Shown: positions 31,961 to 39,323 of the stretch, in pieces | Numbering within the stretch: position 1 is the first letter of the stretch | Layout of the letters: every line of letters starts with the position of its first letter | Assembly: GCF_018130785.1 (NCBI RefSeq) | Contig: NZ_JAFCJT010000016.1 | Span: 96,494-160,493 of the forward strand | DNA length: 64,000 nucleotides | Reading direction: 5' to 3' | Origin: Bradyrhizobium liaoningense | GTDB taxonomy: Bacteria; Pseudomonadota; Alphaproteobacteria; Rhizobiales; Xanthobacteraceae | Program-made: the position numbers and the translations under genes | The notes under the pieces: generated by a model | What the model saw: only the letters and a program-made list of their open reading frames with translations | Told to the model about the DNA's origin: nothing | The model's database searches: none

Positions 31961-32650
31961 ATGAAATCGGGAGCAGTGGCAAAGCAACGCAGTAGCAGCA
32001 GTCACGGCTCGACGCCCGACGCAGTGCGCGAGGCGCTGCGGCGCGCGATCAGCGCGGGCGAACTGGCGCCCGGCATTCAGCTCCGGCAGGACGAGCTCGC
32101 CGAGAAATTCGGGACCAGCCGCATCCCCGTCAGGGAAGCGCTCCGCCAGCTCGAAGCCGAAGGCTTCGTGACACTCCTGCCCAACCGCGGCGCGGTCGTC
32201 TCCGATCTCTCCATCGACGAGGTCGTGGAGCTGCTCGAGATCCGCATTGCGCTCGAATGCCACGCGCTGCGCCTCGCCATCCCGGCAATGGGCGAGGTCG
32301 ATCTCGACGACGCCAGGACAATTCTGCGCTCGTACGACGAGGAGCCTGATCCGGAAAAATGGAGCGCCTTCAACTGGCGCTTCCACAAGGCGCTCTACGC
32401 ACCCTGCAATCGCCCTCGTCTGCTTGCGATGATCGAGGCGAACTACGGCCATGTCGGCCGCTTCACCCGCGCCCTCGTGTCGCGCGCGACCGGAAAGGAT
32501 CGGCCGCAGCGCGAGCACTATCAGCTGCTCGAATATTGCCGCGACGGCGAAGTCGAGAAGGCCGTGCGCCTGCTGCGCGAGCACATCGTGCAGACGCAAA
32601 AGACGCTGCGATCGGCACAGCGCCAGGCATCACGGGACAAGATGGATTGA
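31961..32650 (+). CDS. GntR/FadR-family transcriptional regulator (FCD domain)
   Basis: A 229-residue regulator. N-terminal winged helix: VREALRRAISAGELAPGIQL, LAEKFGTSRIPVREALRQLE, LPNRGAVVSDL. The C-terminal FCD ligand domain has LEIRIALECHALRLA, a FNWRFHKALYAPC metal/ligand segment and REHYQLLEYCRDGEVEKAV. It probably responds to a carboxylate or amino-acid derivative and controls the divergent binding protein and the downstream FAD oxidoreductase. The gap to that gene is 39 bp. Confidence 0.9.
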   Translation: MKSGAVAKQRSSSSHGSTPDAVREALRRAISAGELAPGIQLRQDELAEKFGTSRIPVREALRQLEAEGFVTLLPNRGAVVSDLSIDEVVELLEIRIALECHALRLAIPAMGEVDLDDARTILRSYDEEPDPEKWSAFNWRFHKALYAPCNRPRLLAMIEANYGHVGRFTRALVSRATGKDRPQREHYQLLEYCRDGEVEKAVRLLREHIVQTQKTLRSAQRQASRDKMD

Positions 32651-32689
32651 TCCCAGGACGGATCGTCTCGCCAAGTTGAGGAGAGTACG

Positions 32690-34057
32690 TTGAAGACGAA
32701 TGACGTCGAAATCCTGGTCATTGGCGCCGGCATGGCAGGCCTTGCCACGGCCTATTACCTCGCAGTCGAGCACAAGCGCTCGCGCCTCCTGATCGTCGAC
32801 GAAGGCCAGCCGATGGCGCTGACATCTGCGCAATCCGGCGAAAACTATCGCAACTGGTGGCCGCATCCGACCATGGCCGCGTTTACCGACCACAGCACCG
32901 ATTTGATGGAGGACATCGCGCGCCGCACTGACAACCGCATCCACATGACGCGGCGCGGCTACCTCCTCGTGACGCGCGATGACCAGCCGGACGAGTTGCT
33001 GCGGCAATTGCATGCGGGCTACGGCGCTTCGGCCTCAAAACTGATCCGTGAGCACGAGGGCACAAGCCAGACCTATTTACCTCCGCTGTCGGCGGACTGG
33101 CAGACCGCGCCCGACGGCGTCGATGTGCTGCGCGGCCGTGATCTCATTCAGCGTTACTACCCGGCGTTCGACAAGGAGGTTGCGACCGCGCTTCACATCC
33201 GCCGGGCCGGCGACATCAGCGGCCAGCAACTCGGCCAGTACATGCTCGAGACGATGCGCCCGCTGGGAGCGCAGTTTCAGCAGGCGCGCGTGGTCGGCAT
33301 CGCCAGGACCGACCGGTTTCTGGTCGACGTCATCGCCGACGGCGAGCGCCAGACCATCAAGGCCGATATCATCGTCAATGCGGCGGGCCCATTTGCCGCG
33401 CATATCTCGGCGATGCATGGCGAGAAGCTCCCGATGCACAACGTGCTTCAGCAGAAGATCGCCTTCGTCGACCGCAATCGTGCCGTCAGCCGCAAGATGC
33501 CCTTTGCAATCGACCTCGACGGCCAGACGCTCGCCTGGTCACCGGAAGAACGCGAGATGCTGGCGGCCGCGCCGGAACTGGTCCGGTTGCTGGAGCCGAT
33601 GCCGGGCAGCATTCATTGCCGCCCCGACGGCGGCGATCACGGCCAATGGATCAAGCTCGGCTGGGCATTCAACTCGGACCCGTCCGAGCCGACCCGCGAG
33701 CCCGAACTCAATCCCTATTTCCCGGAGATCGTGCTCCGCGCCGCAAGTCGGCTGCAGCCTGCGCTCCGGCAATACCTCGGCGCCCTGCCCCGCGACCGGG
33801 TGCATTACGGCGGCTTCTATCCGATGACGAAGGAAAACTGGCCGCTGATCGGCGCCGCCAGGACGCCGGGCGTGTTCCTGACGGCGGCGCTGTCGGGTTA
33901 CGGGACGATGTCTGCCTGCGCAGCCGGCGATCTATGCGCGCGGGCCGTTGTCGGCGCCCCCTCACCCACTTTCGCCGGTGTTCTCTCGCTCGCGCGTTAC
34001 GAAAACACGGCACTCATGGACGAATTGGAGAGCGCCGAAAGCCGCGGCCTGCTCTGA
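32690..34057 (+). CDS. FAD-dependent amine/amino-acid oxidoreductase (DAO family), TTG start
   Basis: A 455-residue flavoprotein. The N terminus has the FAD dinucleotide-binding motif VLVIGAGMAGLATAYYLA-type (VIGAGMAGLA at residues about 10-19). A central NAAGPFAAHIS segment and C-terminal GFYPMTKENWPLIG and LTAALSGYGTMSACAAGDL segments match the D-amino-acid oxidase/dehydrogenase fold. Together with the amino-acid binding protein and GntR gene it probably oxidises an amino acid or related amine; substrate unknown. The start codon is TTG with GAGGAGAG 6 bases upstream. Confidence 0.88.
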   Translation: MKTNDVEILVIGAGMAGLATAYYLAVEHKRSRLLIVDEGQPMALTSAQSGENYRNWWPHPTMAAFTDHSTDLMEDIARRTDNRIHMTRRGYLLVTRDDQPDELLRQLHAGYGASASKLIREHEGTSQTYLPPLSADWQTAPDGVDVLRGRDLIQRYYPAFDKEVATALHIRRAGDISGQQLGQYMLETMRPLGAQFQQARVVGIARTDRFLVDVIADGERQTIKADIIVNAAGPFAAHISAMHGEKLPMHNVLQQKIAFVDRNRAVSRKMPFAIDLDGQTLAWSPEEREMLAAAPELVRLLEPMPGSIHCRPDGGDHGQWIKLGWAFNSDPSEPTREPELNPYFPEIVLRAASRLQPALRQYLGALPRDRVHYGGFYPMTKENWPLIGAARTPGVFLTAALSGYGTMSACAAGDLCARAVVGAPSPTFAGVLSLARYENTALMDELESAESRGLL

Positions 34058-34070
34058 TCGCCGGACACCC

Positions 34071-34283
34071 TCACGCCGCGGCGGGGGTCTCAAATGGCGC
34101 GGTGGCGATGGCGTCGTCCTCGGGCTGCGCATTGCACGCGTCGAAGTGCGCCTTCAGCGCAATCTCGGCGAGATATTCGAAATGTTCGGCCTGGCCGAGG
34201 AGTTGCCAGTTCTGGAGCGGCCGATAGGCCGCTTGCTGACGACAGAGAGAGGCCAGGGCCCGGTAGCGACGTACGTTCTCCAT
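34071..34283 (-). CDS. Small helical protein, paralogue of the gene at 47246
   Basis: A 70-residue protein: MENVRRYRALASLCRQQAAY, then NWQLLGQAEHFEYLAEIALK and an acidic/Ala-rich tail. It shares ENVRRYRxxASLxRQxAAxRPxQ and WxLLxQA with the 69-residue protein at 47246-47455. This small family is common in Bradyrhizobium and of unknown function. It converges on the FAD oxidoreductase gene with a 13-bp gap. Confidence 0.72.
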   Translation of the reverse strand: MENVRRYRALASLCRQQAAYRPLQNWQLLGQAEHFEYLAEIALKAHFDACNAQPEDDAIATAPFETPAAA

Positions 34284-34394
34284 GAGACCCTCCCTCGCAT
34301 TCCACCGTGTTTATTGCCCTGATTTGCGTCAGGCCGATGGCGGTTATGCAAAACAATTGCTGCGTGCGAAGCCCCGCCTGACCTGGGTTAACGT

Positions 34395-34545
34395 CTAGGA
34401 AACGTGCACGCCCGCATTGGTTCCTATCGGAGCATCCGCGCGCGAGATGCCGATCAGATCAAAATACCGTTCGATCGGTTCCGGCCGGCCGATGAGATAG
34501 CCTTGGATCTCCCGGCTCGGCCATGCCTGTATGCCGTACTCTACC
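34395..34545 (-). pseudogene. Remnant of an EAL-domain (c-di-GMP phosphodiesterase) protein C terminus
   Basis: In one minus-strand frame, ending at a TAG at 34395-34397, the translation contains REIQGYLIGRPEPIERYFDL and then a 20-residue tail. The IQGYLIGRPxPI segment is the signature near the C terminus of EAL domains. The rest of the domain is missing: upstream the frame runs into the 3' end of rpe, where there is no homology. It is a decayed fragment of about 50 codons without a start. Confidence 0.7.
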
Positions 34546-35278
34546 GGGTGAGCGCGGTCTCGGCGGCTCGGATCGTCTGCGCTGAACCATGTTGCAGCTT
34601 CGGAACCCTGCCGGCTTCCGCAGCAGCGCGGATGGCGGCGATATTGCCCGCATAATCGGCGCTGCTCTTGCCGCGGAACACGGCCGATCCTGCCACAAGG
34701 GTGTCGGCGCCCGCGGCAGCCACGGCGGCGGCATTGTCGCGCGTAATGCCGCCATCGACCTCGAGCCGGATCGGCCGGCCGCCGATCATGCTGCGAATGC
34801 GCCTGATCTTCTCGATCTGGGAGTCGAGGAAGGATTGGCCGCCGAAGCCGGGATTGACCGTCATCACCAGCACGAGGTCGAGACGATCAAGCACGTATTC
34901 GATTGCAGCTTCCGGCGTAGCCGGACACAGGCTGACACCAGCCTTCTTGCCGAGCGCGCGGATGGCCTGGAGCGAGCGGTCCAGGTGCGGGCCGGCCTCG
35001 GCATGAACCGTGATGACGTCGGCGCCTGCCTTTGCGAACGCCTCCAGATAGGGATCGGTCGGCGCGATCATCAGATGCACGTCAAAGATCTTCGCCGTCG
35101 CCGGCCGGATCGCCTTGATGACGTCGGCGCCAAAGCTGATGTTCGGCACGAAGTGTCCGTCCATGACGTCGCAATGGATCCAGTCGGCGCCGGCAGCATC
35201 AATAGCCCTGATCTCCTCACCGAGGCGCGCGAAATCGGCGGCCAGGATCGAAGGCGCGATGAGGATTTCTCCCGTCAT
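34541..35278 (-). CDS. rpe: Ribulose-phosphate 3-epimerase
   Basis: A 245-residue TIM-barrel enzyme that interconverts ribulose 5-phosphate and xylulose 5-phosphate, supplying ribulose 5-phosphate to phosphoribulokinase. Motifs: APSILAADFARLGEE, HCDVMDGHFVPNIS with metal-binding His and Asp, VMTVNPGFGGQSF and EVDGGITRDN. It is the last gene of the cbb operon, and its ATG overlaps the cbbX stop (ATGA). It is also called cbbE in Calvin-cycle operons. The C terminus is about 20 residues longer than the shortest members. Confidence 0.95.
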   Translation of the reverse strand: MTGEILIAPSILAADFARLGEEIRAIDAAGADWIHCDVMDGHFVPNISFGADVIKAIRPATAKIFDVHLMIAPTDPYLEAFAKAGADVITVHAEAGPHLDRSLQAIRALGKKAGVSLCPATPEAAIEYVLDRLDLVLVMTVNPGFGGQSFLDSQIEKIRRIRSMIGGRPIRLEVDGGITRDNAAAVAAAGADTLVAGSAVFRGKSSADYAGNIAAIRAAAEAGRVPKLQHGSAQTIRAAETALTR

Positions 35279-36210
35279 GGCTTCGCACTCCTCTGCGCGT
35301 CCGCACCGCCGCTGAAAACGCGGCTCGCAAGGACATCCGTCGGGTCGATCGTTTCGAGATCGGCGACATCGAGCATCCGGTTGAGATCAGACACGAGGCG
35401 ATCGGCCTGCCGCAGGCGGATGCGGTCGACCGCGTTGCGGATCGAGCGCGCATTGGAGAAGAACGGCTGGGTCCGGCGCAGTTCGATGTATTTCTCGAAG
35501 GCCTCGCGCGCGGCCGCCGAGAAGCGATAGCCGCGCTCCTTCAGCATCAGTTCGGCGATGACCAGCAGCTCGGCTTCGGCATAATCCGGAAATTCGATGT
35601 GATGGGCGATGCGCGAACGAAAGCCCGGATTGGAGGCAAAGAAGCTCGTCATCCGCTCGCCATAGCCGGCGAGGATCACGACGAGGTCCTCGCGCTGGTT
35701 CTCCATCACCTGGAGCAGGATCTCGATCGCTTCCTGGCCGTAATCGCGCTCGTTGTCTGGCCGGTGCAGATAGTAGGCCTCGTCGATGAACAACACGCCG
35801 CCCATCGCCTTCTTCAATATCTCCTTCGTCTTCGGCGCGGTATGGCCGATATACTGGCCGACGAGATCGTCGCGCGTCACCGAGATCACCTGCCCGCGCC
35901 GCACGAAACCGAGCCCGTGCAGGATCTTTGCCATGCGCAGCGCCACCGTGGTCTTGCCCGTGCCGGGATTGCCGGTGAACGACATGTGCAGCGTCGGTGG
36001 CGACGATGCCAGTCCCGCACGCTGGCGGATGCGCTCGATCAGCAGCAGTGACGCGATCTGGCGCACGCGGCTCTTGACCGGCTTCAGACCGATCAGCTCC
36101 TGCTCGAGCTGTTGCAGCGTGTCGGTGATCCCGGCCCCCTCGGCCTCCTTGCGGAGATCGAAGCTGGTCTCGCTCGTTTCAGCGGTTGTCGCATGAGGGA
36201 CATCAAGCAT
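35275..36210 (-). CDS. cbbX: Red-type RuBisCO activase CbbX (AAA+ ATPase)
   Basis: A 311-residue AAA+ protein. Walker A is GNPGTGKTT, Walker B is GGVLFIDEAYYL, and the pore-loop region has QYIGHTAPKTKE. CbbX hexamers, stimulated by ribulose bisphosphate, pull on the C-terminal tail of the large subunit of red-type RuBisCO to release inhibitory sugar phosphates. The start at 36210 (MLDVPH) lies 98 bp after cbbS; that gap holds a strong hairpin. The stop overlaps the rpe start. Confidence 0.95.
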   Translation of the reverse strand: MLDVPHATTAETSETSFDLRKEAEGAGITDTLQQLEQELIGLKPVKSRVRQIASLLLIERIRQRAGLASSPPTLHMSFTGNPGTGKTTVALRMAKILHGLGFVRRGQVISVTRDDLVGQYIGHTAPKTKEILKKAMGGVLFIDEAYYLHRPDNERDYGQEAIEILLQVMENQREDLVVILAGYGERMTSFFASNPGFRSRIAHHIEFPDYAEAELLVIAELMLKERGYRFSAAAREAFEKYIELRRTQPFFSNARSIRNAVDRIRLRQADRLVSDLNRMLDVADLETIDPTDVLASRVFSGGADAQRSAKP

Positions 36211-36229
36211 CGGCACCTCGAAGAAAAGA

Positions 36230-36256
36230 GCTTCGCCGCGGGGGGAGCGGCGAAGC
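36230..36256 (-). terminator. Intra-operon hairpin between cbbS and cbbX
   Basis: GCTTCGCCGC (36230-36239) and GCGGCGAAGC (36247-36256) are a perfect 10-bp stem with a 7-base loop. Read in the direction of transcription (minus), it is followed by TCTTTTCTT. It looks like a partial terminator or a 3'-end stabiliser for the cbbL-cbbS message. Confidence 0.65.
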
Positions 36257-36308
36257 AGTGGTCCGCCAAGGAAACGGAGCAGGGAGTGCTCCGCGCGGAG
36301 GAGAGTGA

Positions 36309-36716
36309 CTAGGTCGACGCGTGCGCGGCCTGCCGGCGCACGGTGGTGTAACGGATCGCACGTCCGCCCACCTCCTGCCGCACCAGCTCGAACTCGGCTT
36401 CCTGCGGCGGGCGGTTGACGAGGAACGAGATCCGCACCGATTCCCAGCCATGGCTGGAGTCGAATCCACTGATGCGGATGTACCGGTCGCCGTAGACCCT
36501 GCGGCATTCGGCGAGCTCCATCATCACGCCGGCGGCGTCCTGGAGGTCGAACATCGGCAGGCCCCACATCTCCCAATAGGTGCTGCGGGGATGCGGATCG
36601 TCGGTGAACTCGATATTCACCGCCCAGCCGTTGGTCAGGCAATATTGCACCTGCTTATAGATCTGGTCGTCGGTCAGATCAGGCAGGAACGAGAAGCAGC
36701 CCTGGGTCAGTTTCAT
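36309..36716 (-). CDS. cbbS: RuBisCO small subunit, form IC
   Basis: A 135-residue small subunit. MKLTQGCFSFLPDLTDDQIY and YCLTNGWAVNIEFTDDPHPR followed by STYWEMWGLPMFDLQD are characteristic. The C-terminal extension (residues about 105-135) marks the red-type subunits, in which it forms a beta-hairpin barrel that replaces the loop of green-type enzymes. It assembles with CbbL as L8S8. It is 11 bp downstream of cbbL. Confidence 0.96.
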   Translation of the reverse strand: MKLTQGCFSFLPDLTDDQIYKQVQYCLTNGWAVNIEFTDDPHPRSTYWEMWGLPMFDLQDAAGVMMELAECRRVYGDRYIRISGFDSSHGWESVRISFLVNRPPQEAEFELVRQEVGGRAIRYTTVRRQAAHAST

Positions 36717-36727
36717 GTCAATACTCC

Positions 36728-38188
36728 TCAAACGGTTTCCAGCGCGGTCGGCACGAAGTCCGGCGTGTCGGTGGATTGATAGTTGAAGGTGACGTCCTTC
36801 CAGACTTCGAGCGCGGCCTTCAGCGGCGTGCAGGTCTCCGCCGCCCTGGCCAGGATCTCCGGACCTTCATGGACGTAGTCGCGCCCCTCGTTGCGGGCGA
36901 GGATCATCGCCTCGAGCGCCACGCGGTTGGCGATCGCGCCGGCCGCAATGCCCATCGGATGGCCGATGGTGCCGCCGCCGAATTGCAGCACGACGTCCTC
37001 GCCGAGGAGGTCGAGCAGCTGGTGCATCTGGCCGGCATGGATGCCGCCGGAGGCGACCGGCATCATCTTGTTCAGGCTCGCCCAGGACTGGTCGAAGAAC
37101 AGGCCATGCTCGAGCTTTGTCGGGTTGAAGTCTTCGCGGCAGACGTCGTAATAGCCGCGCGTGGTGTTGGGGTCGCCTTCGAGCTTACCGACCACCGTGC
37201 CGGCATGGATGTGGTCGACGCCGGCGAGCCGCATCCACTTGGCGATGACGCGGAACGACACGCCGTGGCTCTTCTGCCGCGTATAGGTCGAGTGACCGGC
37301 GCGATGCAGATGCAGGATCATGTCGTTGCGCCGTGCCCATTTCGCCATGGACTGGATCGCGGTGTAGCCGATCACGAGATCGATCATGACGATGCACGAC
37401 CCGAGCTCCTTCGCGAACTCCGCGCGCTCGTACATGTCCTCCATCGTCCCCGCAGTGACGTTCAGGTACGTGCCCTTCACCTCGCCGGACGCCGCCTGCG
37501 CGCGGTTCACGGCCTCCATGCAATAGAGGAAGCGGTCACGCCAATGCATGAAGGGCTGCGAGTTGATGTTCTCGTCGTCCTTGGTGAAGTCGAGCCCGCC
37601 CTTGAGCGCCTCGTAGACCACGCGGCCGTAATTGCGCCCGGACAAGCCGAGCTTGGGCTTCACCGTCGCGCCCAGCAGCGGCCGGCCGAACTTGTCGAGC
37701 CGCTCGCGCTCGACCACGATGCCGGTCGCCGGCCCCTGGAACGTCTTCACATAGGCGACCGGGAAGCGCATGTCCTCCAGACGCAGCGCCTTCAGTGGCT
37801 TGAAGCCGAACACGTTGCCGATGATCGAGGCCGAGAGATTGGCGATCGAGCCCGGTTCGAACAGGTCGAGGTCATAGGCGATGTAGGCGAAGTACGAGCC
37901 CGGCGTGCCGGGCACCGGATCGACGCGGTAGCACTTTGCGCGATACTTCTCCGCTGCGGTCAGGCGATCGGTCCACACCACCGTCCAGGTCGCGGTCGAG
38001 GATTCGCCGGCAACCGCCGCTGACGCCTCGATGGGGTCCACGCCCTCCTGCGGCGTCACGCGGAACAGCGCGATGACGTCGGTGTCCTTCGGCGTGTAAT
38101 CGGGCTCCCAATAGCCCATCCGCTTGTATTCCATCACGCCTGATCGATAGCGCTCTTTGCCCCGGACGGTTCCTGCGTGTGCATTCAT
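36728..38188 (-). CDS. cbbL: RuBisCO large subunit, form IC (red type)
   Basis: A 486-residue large subunit catalysing carboxylation of ribulose 1,5-bisphosphate. Active-site motifs: GATVKPKLGLS (Lys177 and Lys179), GLDFTKDDEN with the carbamylated Lys203 and metal ligands Asp205 and Glu206, HLHRAGHSTYTR, HIHAGTVVGKLEGD and the loop-6 region, SGGIHAGQMHQL, and FGGGTIGHPMG. Length and N-terminal wording match form IC enzymes of Bradyrhizobium and Ralstonia. The C-terminal tail ending TALETV is the CbbX handle. The start MNAHAG at 38188 was chosen over an upstream in-frame extension without homology. Confidence 0.97.
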   Translation of the reverse strand: MNAHAGTVRGKERYRSGVMEYKRMGYWEPDYTPKDTDVIALFRVTPQEGVDPIEASAAVAGESSTATWTVVWTDRLTAAEKYRAKCYRVDPVPGTPGSYFAYIAYDLDLFEPGSIANLSASIIGNVFGFKPLKALRLEDMRFPVAYVKTFQGPATGIVVERERLDKFGRPLLGATVKPKLGLSGRNYGRVVYEALKGGLDFTKDDENINSQPFMHWRDRFLYCMEAVNRAQAASGEVKGTYLNVTAGTMEDMYERAEFAKELGSCIVMIDLVIGYTAIQSMAKWARRNDMILHLHRAGHSTYTRQKSHGVSFRVIAKWMRLAGVDHIHAGTVVGKLEGDPNTTRGYYDVCREDFNPTKLEHGLFFDQSWASLNKMMPVASGGIHAGQMHQLLDLLGEDVVLQFGGGTIGHPMGIAAGAIANRVALEAMILARNEGRDYVHEGPEILARAAETCTPLKAALEVWKDVTFNYQSTDTPDFVPTALETV

Positions 38189-38223
38189 GGCTCTCTCTCC
38201 TGCTCTTCTCTCTCTCTGAATGA

Positions 38224-39309
38224 TTAGGCGGCGACCGGTTCGCGGGTGCCGATACACGGGTCGAGATCGCCGGCGCGATAGCGCCGCGCCATCTCGCTCA
38301 AGGGAATGACCTTGATCTTGCTGGCGTGGCCCGCGGTGCCGAACTGCTCGAAGCGATCGCGGCAGAGCTCGCGCATCGCATCCATCGCAGGCTTGAGGAA
38401 TTTTCGCGGATCGAACTCAGAGCGCGTTTGCGCGGCGACCTTGCGGAACACGGCGGTCATCGCGAGGCGACAATCGGTGTCGATGTTGACCTTTCGCACG
38501 CCGCTCTTGATGCCGCGGACGATCTCCTCCACCGGCACGCCCCAGGTCTGCGGCATCTCACCGCCGAACTGATTGAACATGTCCTGGAGCGGCTGCGGCA
38601 CCGAAGAGGAGCCGTGCATCACGAGATGCGTGTTCGGCAGCCGGCGGTGAATCTCCTCGACCACCCGCATCGCCAGGATGTCGCCGTCAGGTTTGCGGCT
38701 GAACTTGTAGGCGCCATGGGACGTACCCATCGCGATCGCGAGCGCGTCGACCTTGGTGGCGCGGACGAAATCGACGGCCTGGTCGGGATCAGTCAGGAGC
38801 TGGTCGTGACTGACCTTGCCCTCGACGCCGTGGCCGTCCTCCTGCTCGCCGCCGCCATGCTCGAGCGAACCGAGCACGCCGAGCTCGCCTTCGACGGAGG
38901 CGCCCACCCAATGTGCGAGATCGACGACACGCCGGGTGATCGCGACATTGTAGTCGTAATCGGCGGCGGTCTTGGCGTCGGCCTTGAGCGAGCCGTCCAT
39001 CATGACCGAGGTGAAACCATGAGCGATGGCGGAGGCGCAGGTCGCCTCGTCATTGCCGTGGTCCTGGTGCATGCAGAGCGGGATGTCCGGATAGGTCCGC
39101 TCCAGCGCGTCGATCATGTGCGAGAGCATGAGATCGCCGGCATAGCTGCGCGCGCCGCGCGAGGCCTGGATGATCACGGGCGCATCAACCTCGGCCGCGG
39201 CCTGCATGATCGCAATACCCTGCTCCATGTTGTTGATGTTGAACGCCGGCACCGCGTAGCCATGGTTGGCGGCGTGATCGAGCAGCTGACGAAGTGTGAT
39301 ACGGGCCAC
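38224..39309 (-). CDS. cbbA: Class II fructose-bisphosphate aldolase
   Basis: A 361-residue zinc-dependent aldolase that condenses DHAP with GAP (or erythrose 4-phosphate, giving sedoheptulose bisphosphate) in the Calvin cycle. Motifs: AVPAFNINNMEQ, CMHQDHGNDE with zinc-binding His and catalytic Asp, EGELGVLGSLEHGGG, and HGSSSVPQPL and VRKVNIDTDCRLA in the C-terminal half. It lies 14 bp downstream of cbbT and 35 bp upstream of cbbL. Confidence 0.96.
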   Translation of the reverse strand: MARITLRQLLDHAANHGYAVPAFNINNMEQGIAIMQAAAEVDAPVIIQASRGARSYAGDLMLSHMIDALERTYPDIPLCMHQDHGNDEATCASAIAHGFTSVMMDGSLKADAKTAADYDYNVAITRRVVDLAHWVGASVEGELGVLGSLEHGGGEQEDGHGVEGKVSHDQLLTDPDQAVDFVRATKVDALAIAMGTSHGAYKFSRKPDGDILAMRVVEEIHRRLPNTHLVMHGSSSVPQPLQDMFNQFGGEMPQTWGVPVEEIVRGIKSGVRKVNIDTDCRLAMTAVFRKVAAQTRSEFDPRKFLKPAMDAMRELCRDRFEQFGTAGHASKIKVIPLSEMARRYRAGDLDPCIGTREPVAA

Positions 39310-39323
39310 GAATAGTCCTCCTG

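Noticed and set aside
36776..38023. A 415-codon frame opposite cbbL
   Set aside because: Shadow of the RuBisCO large-subunit gene.
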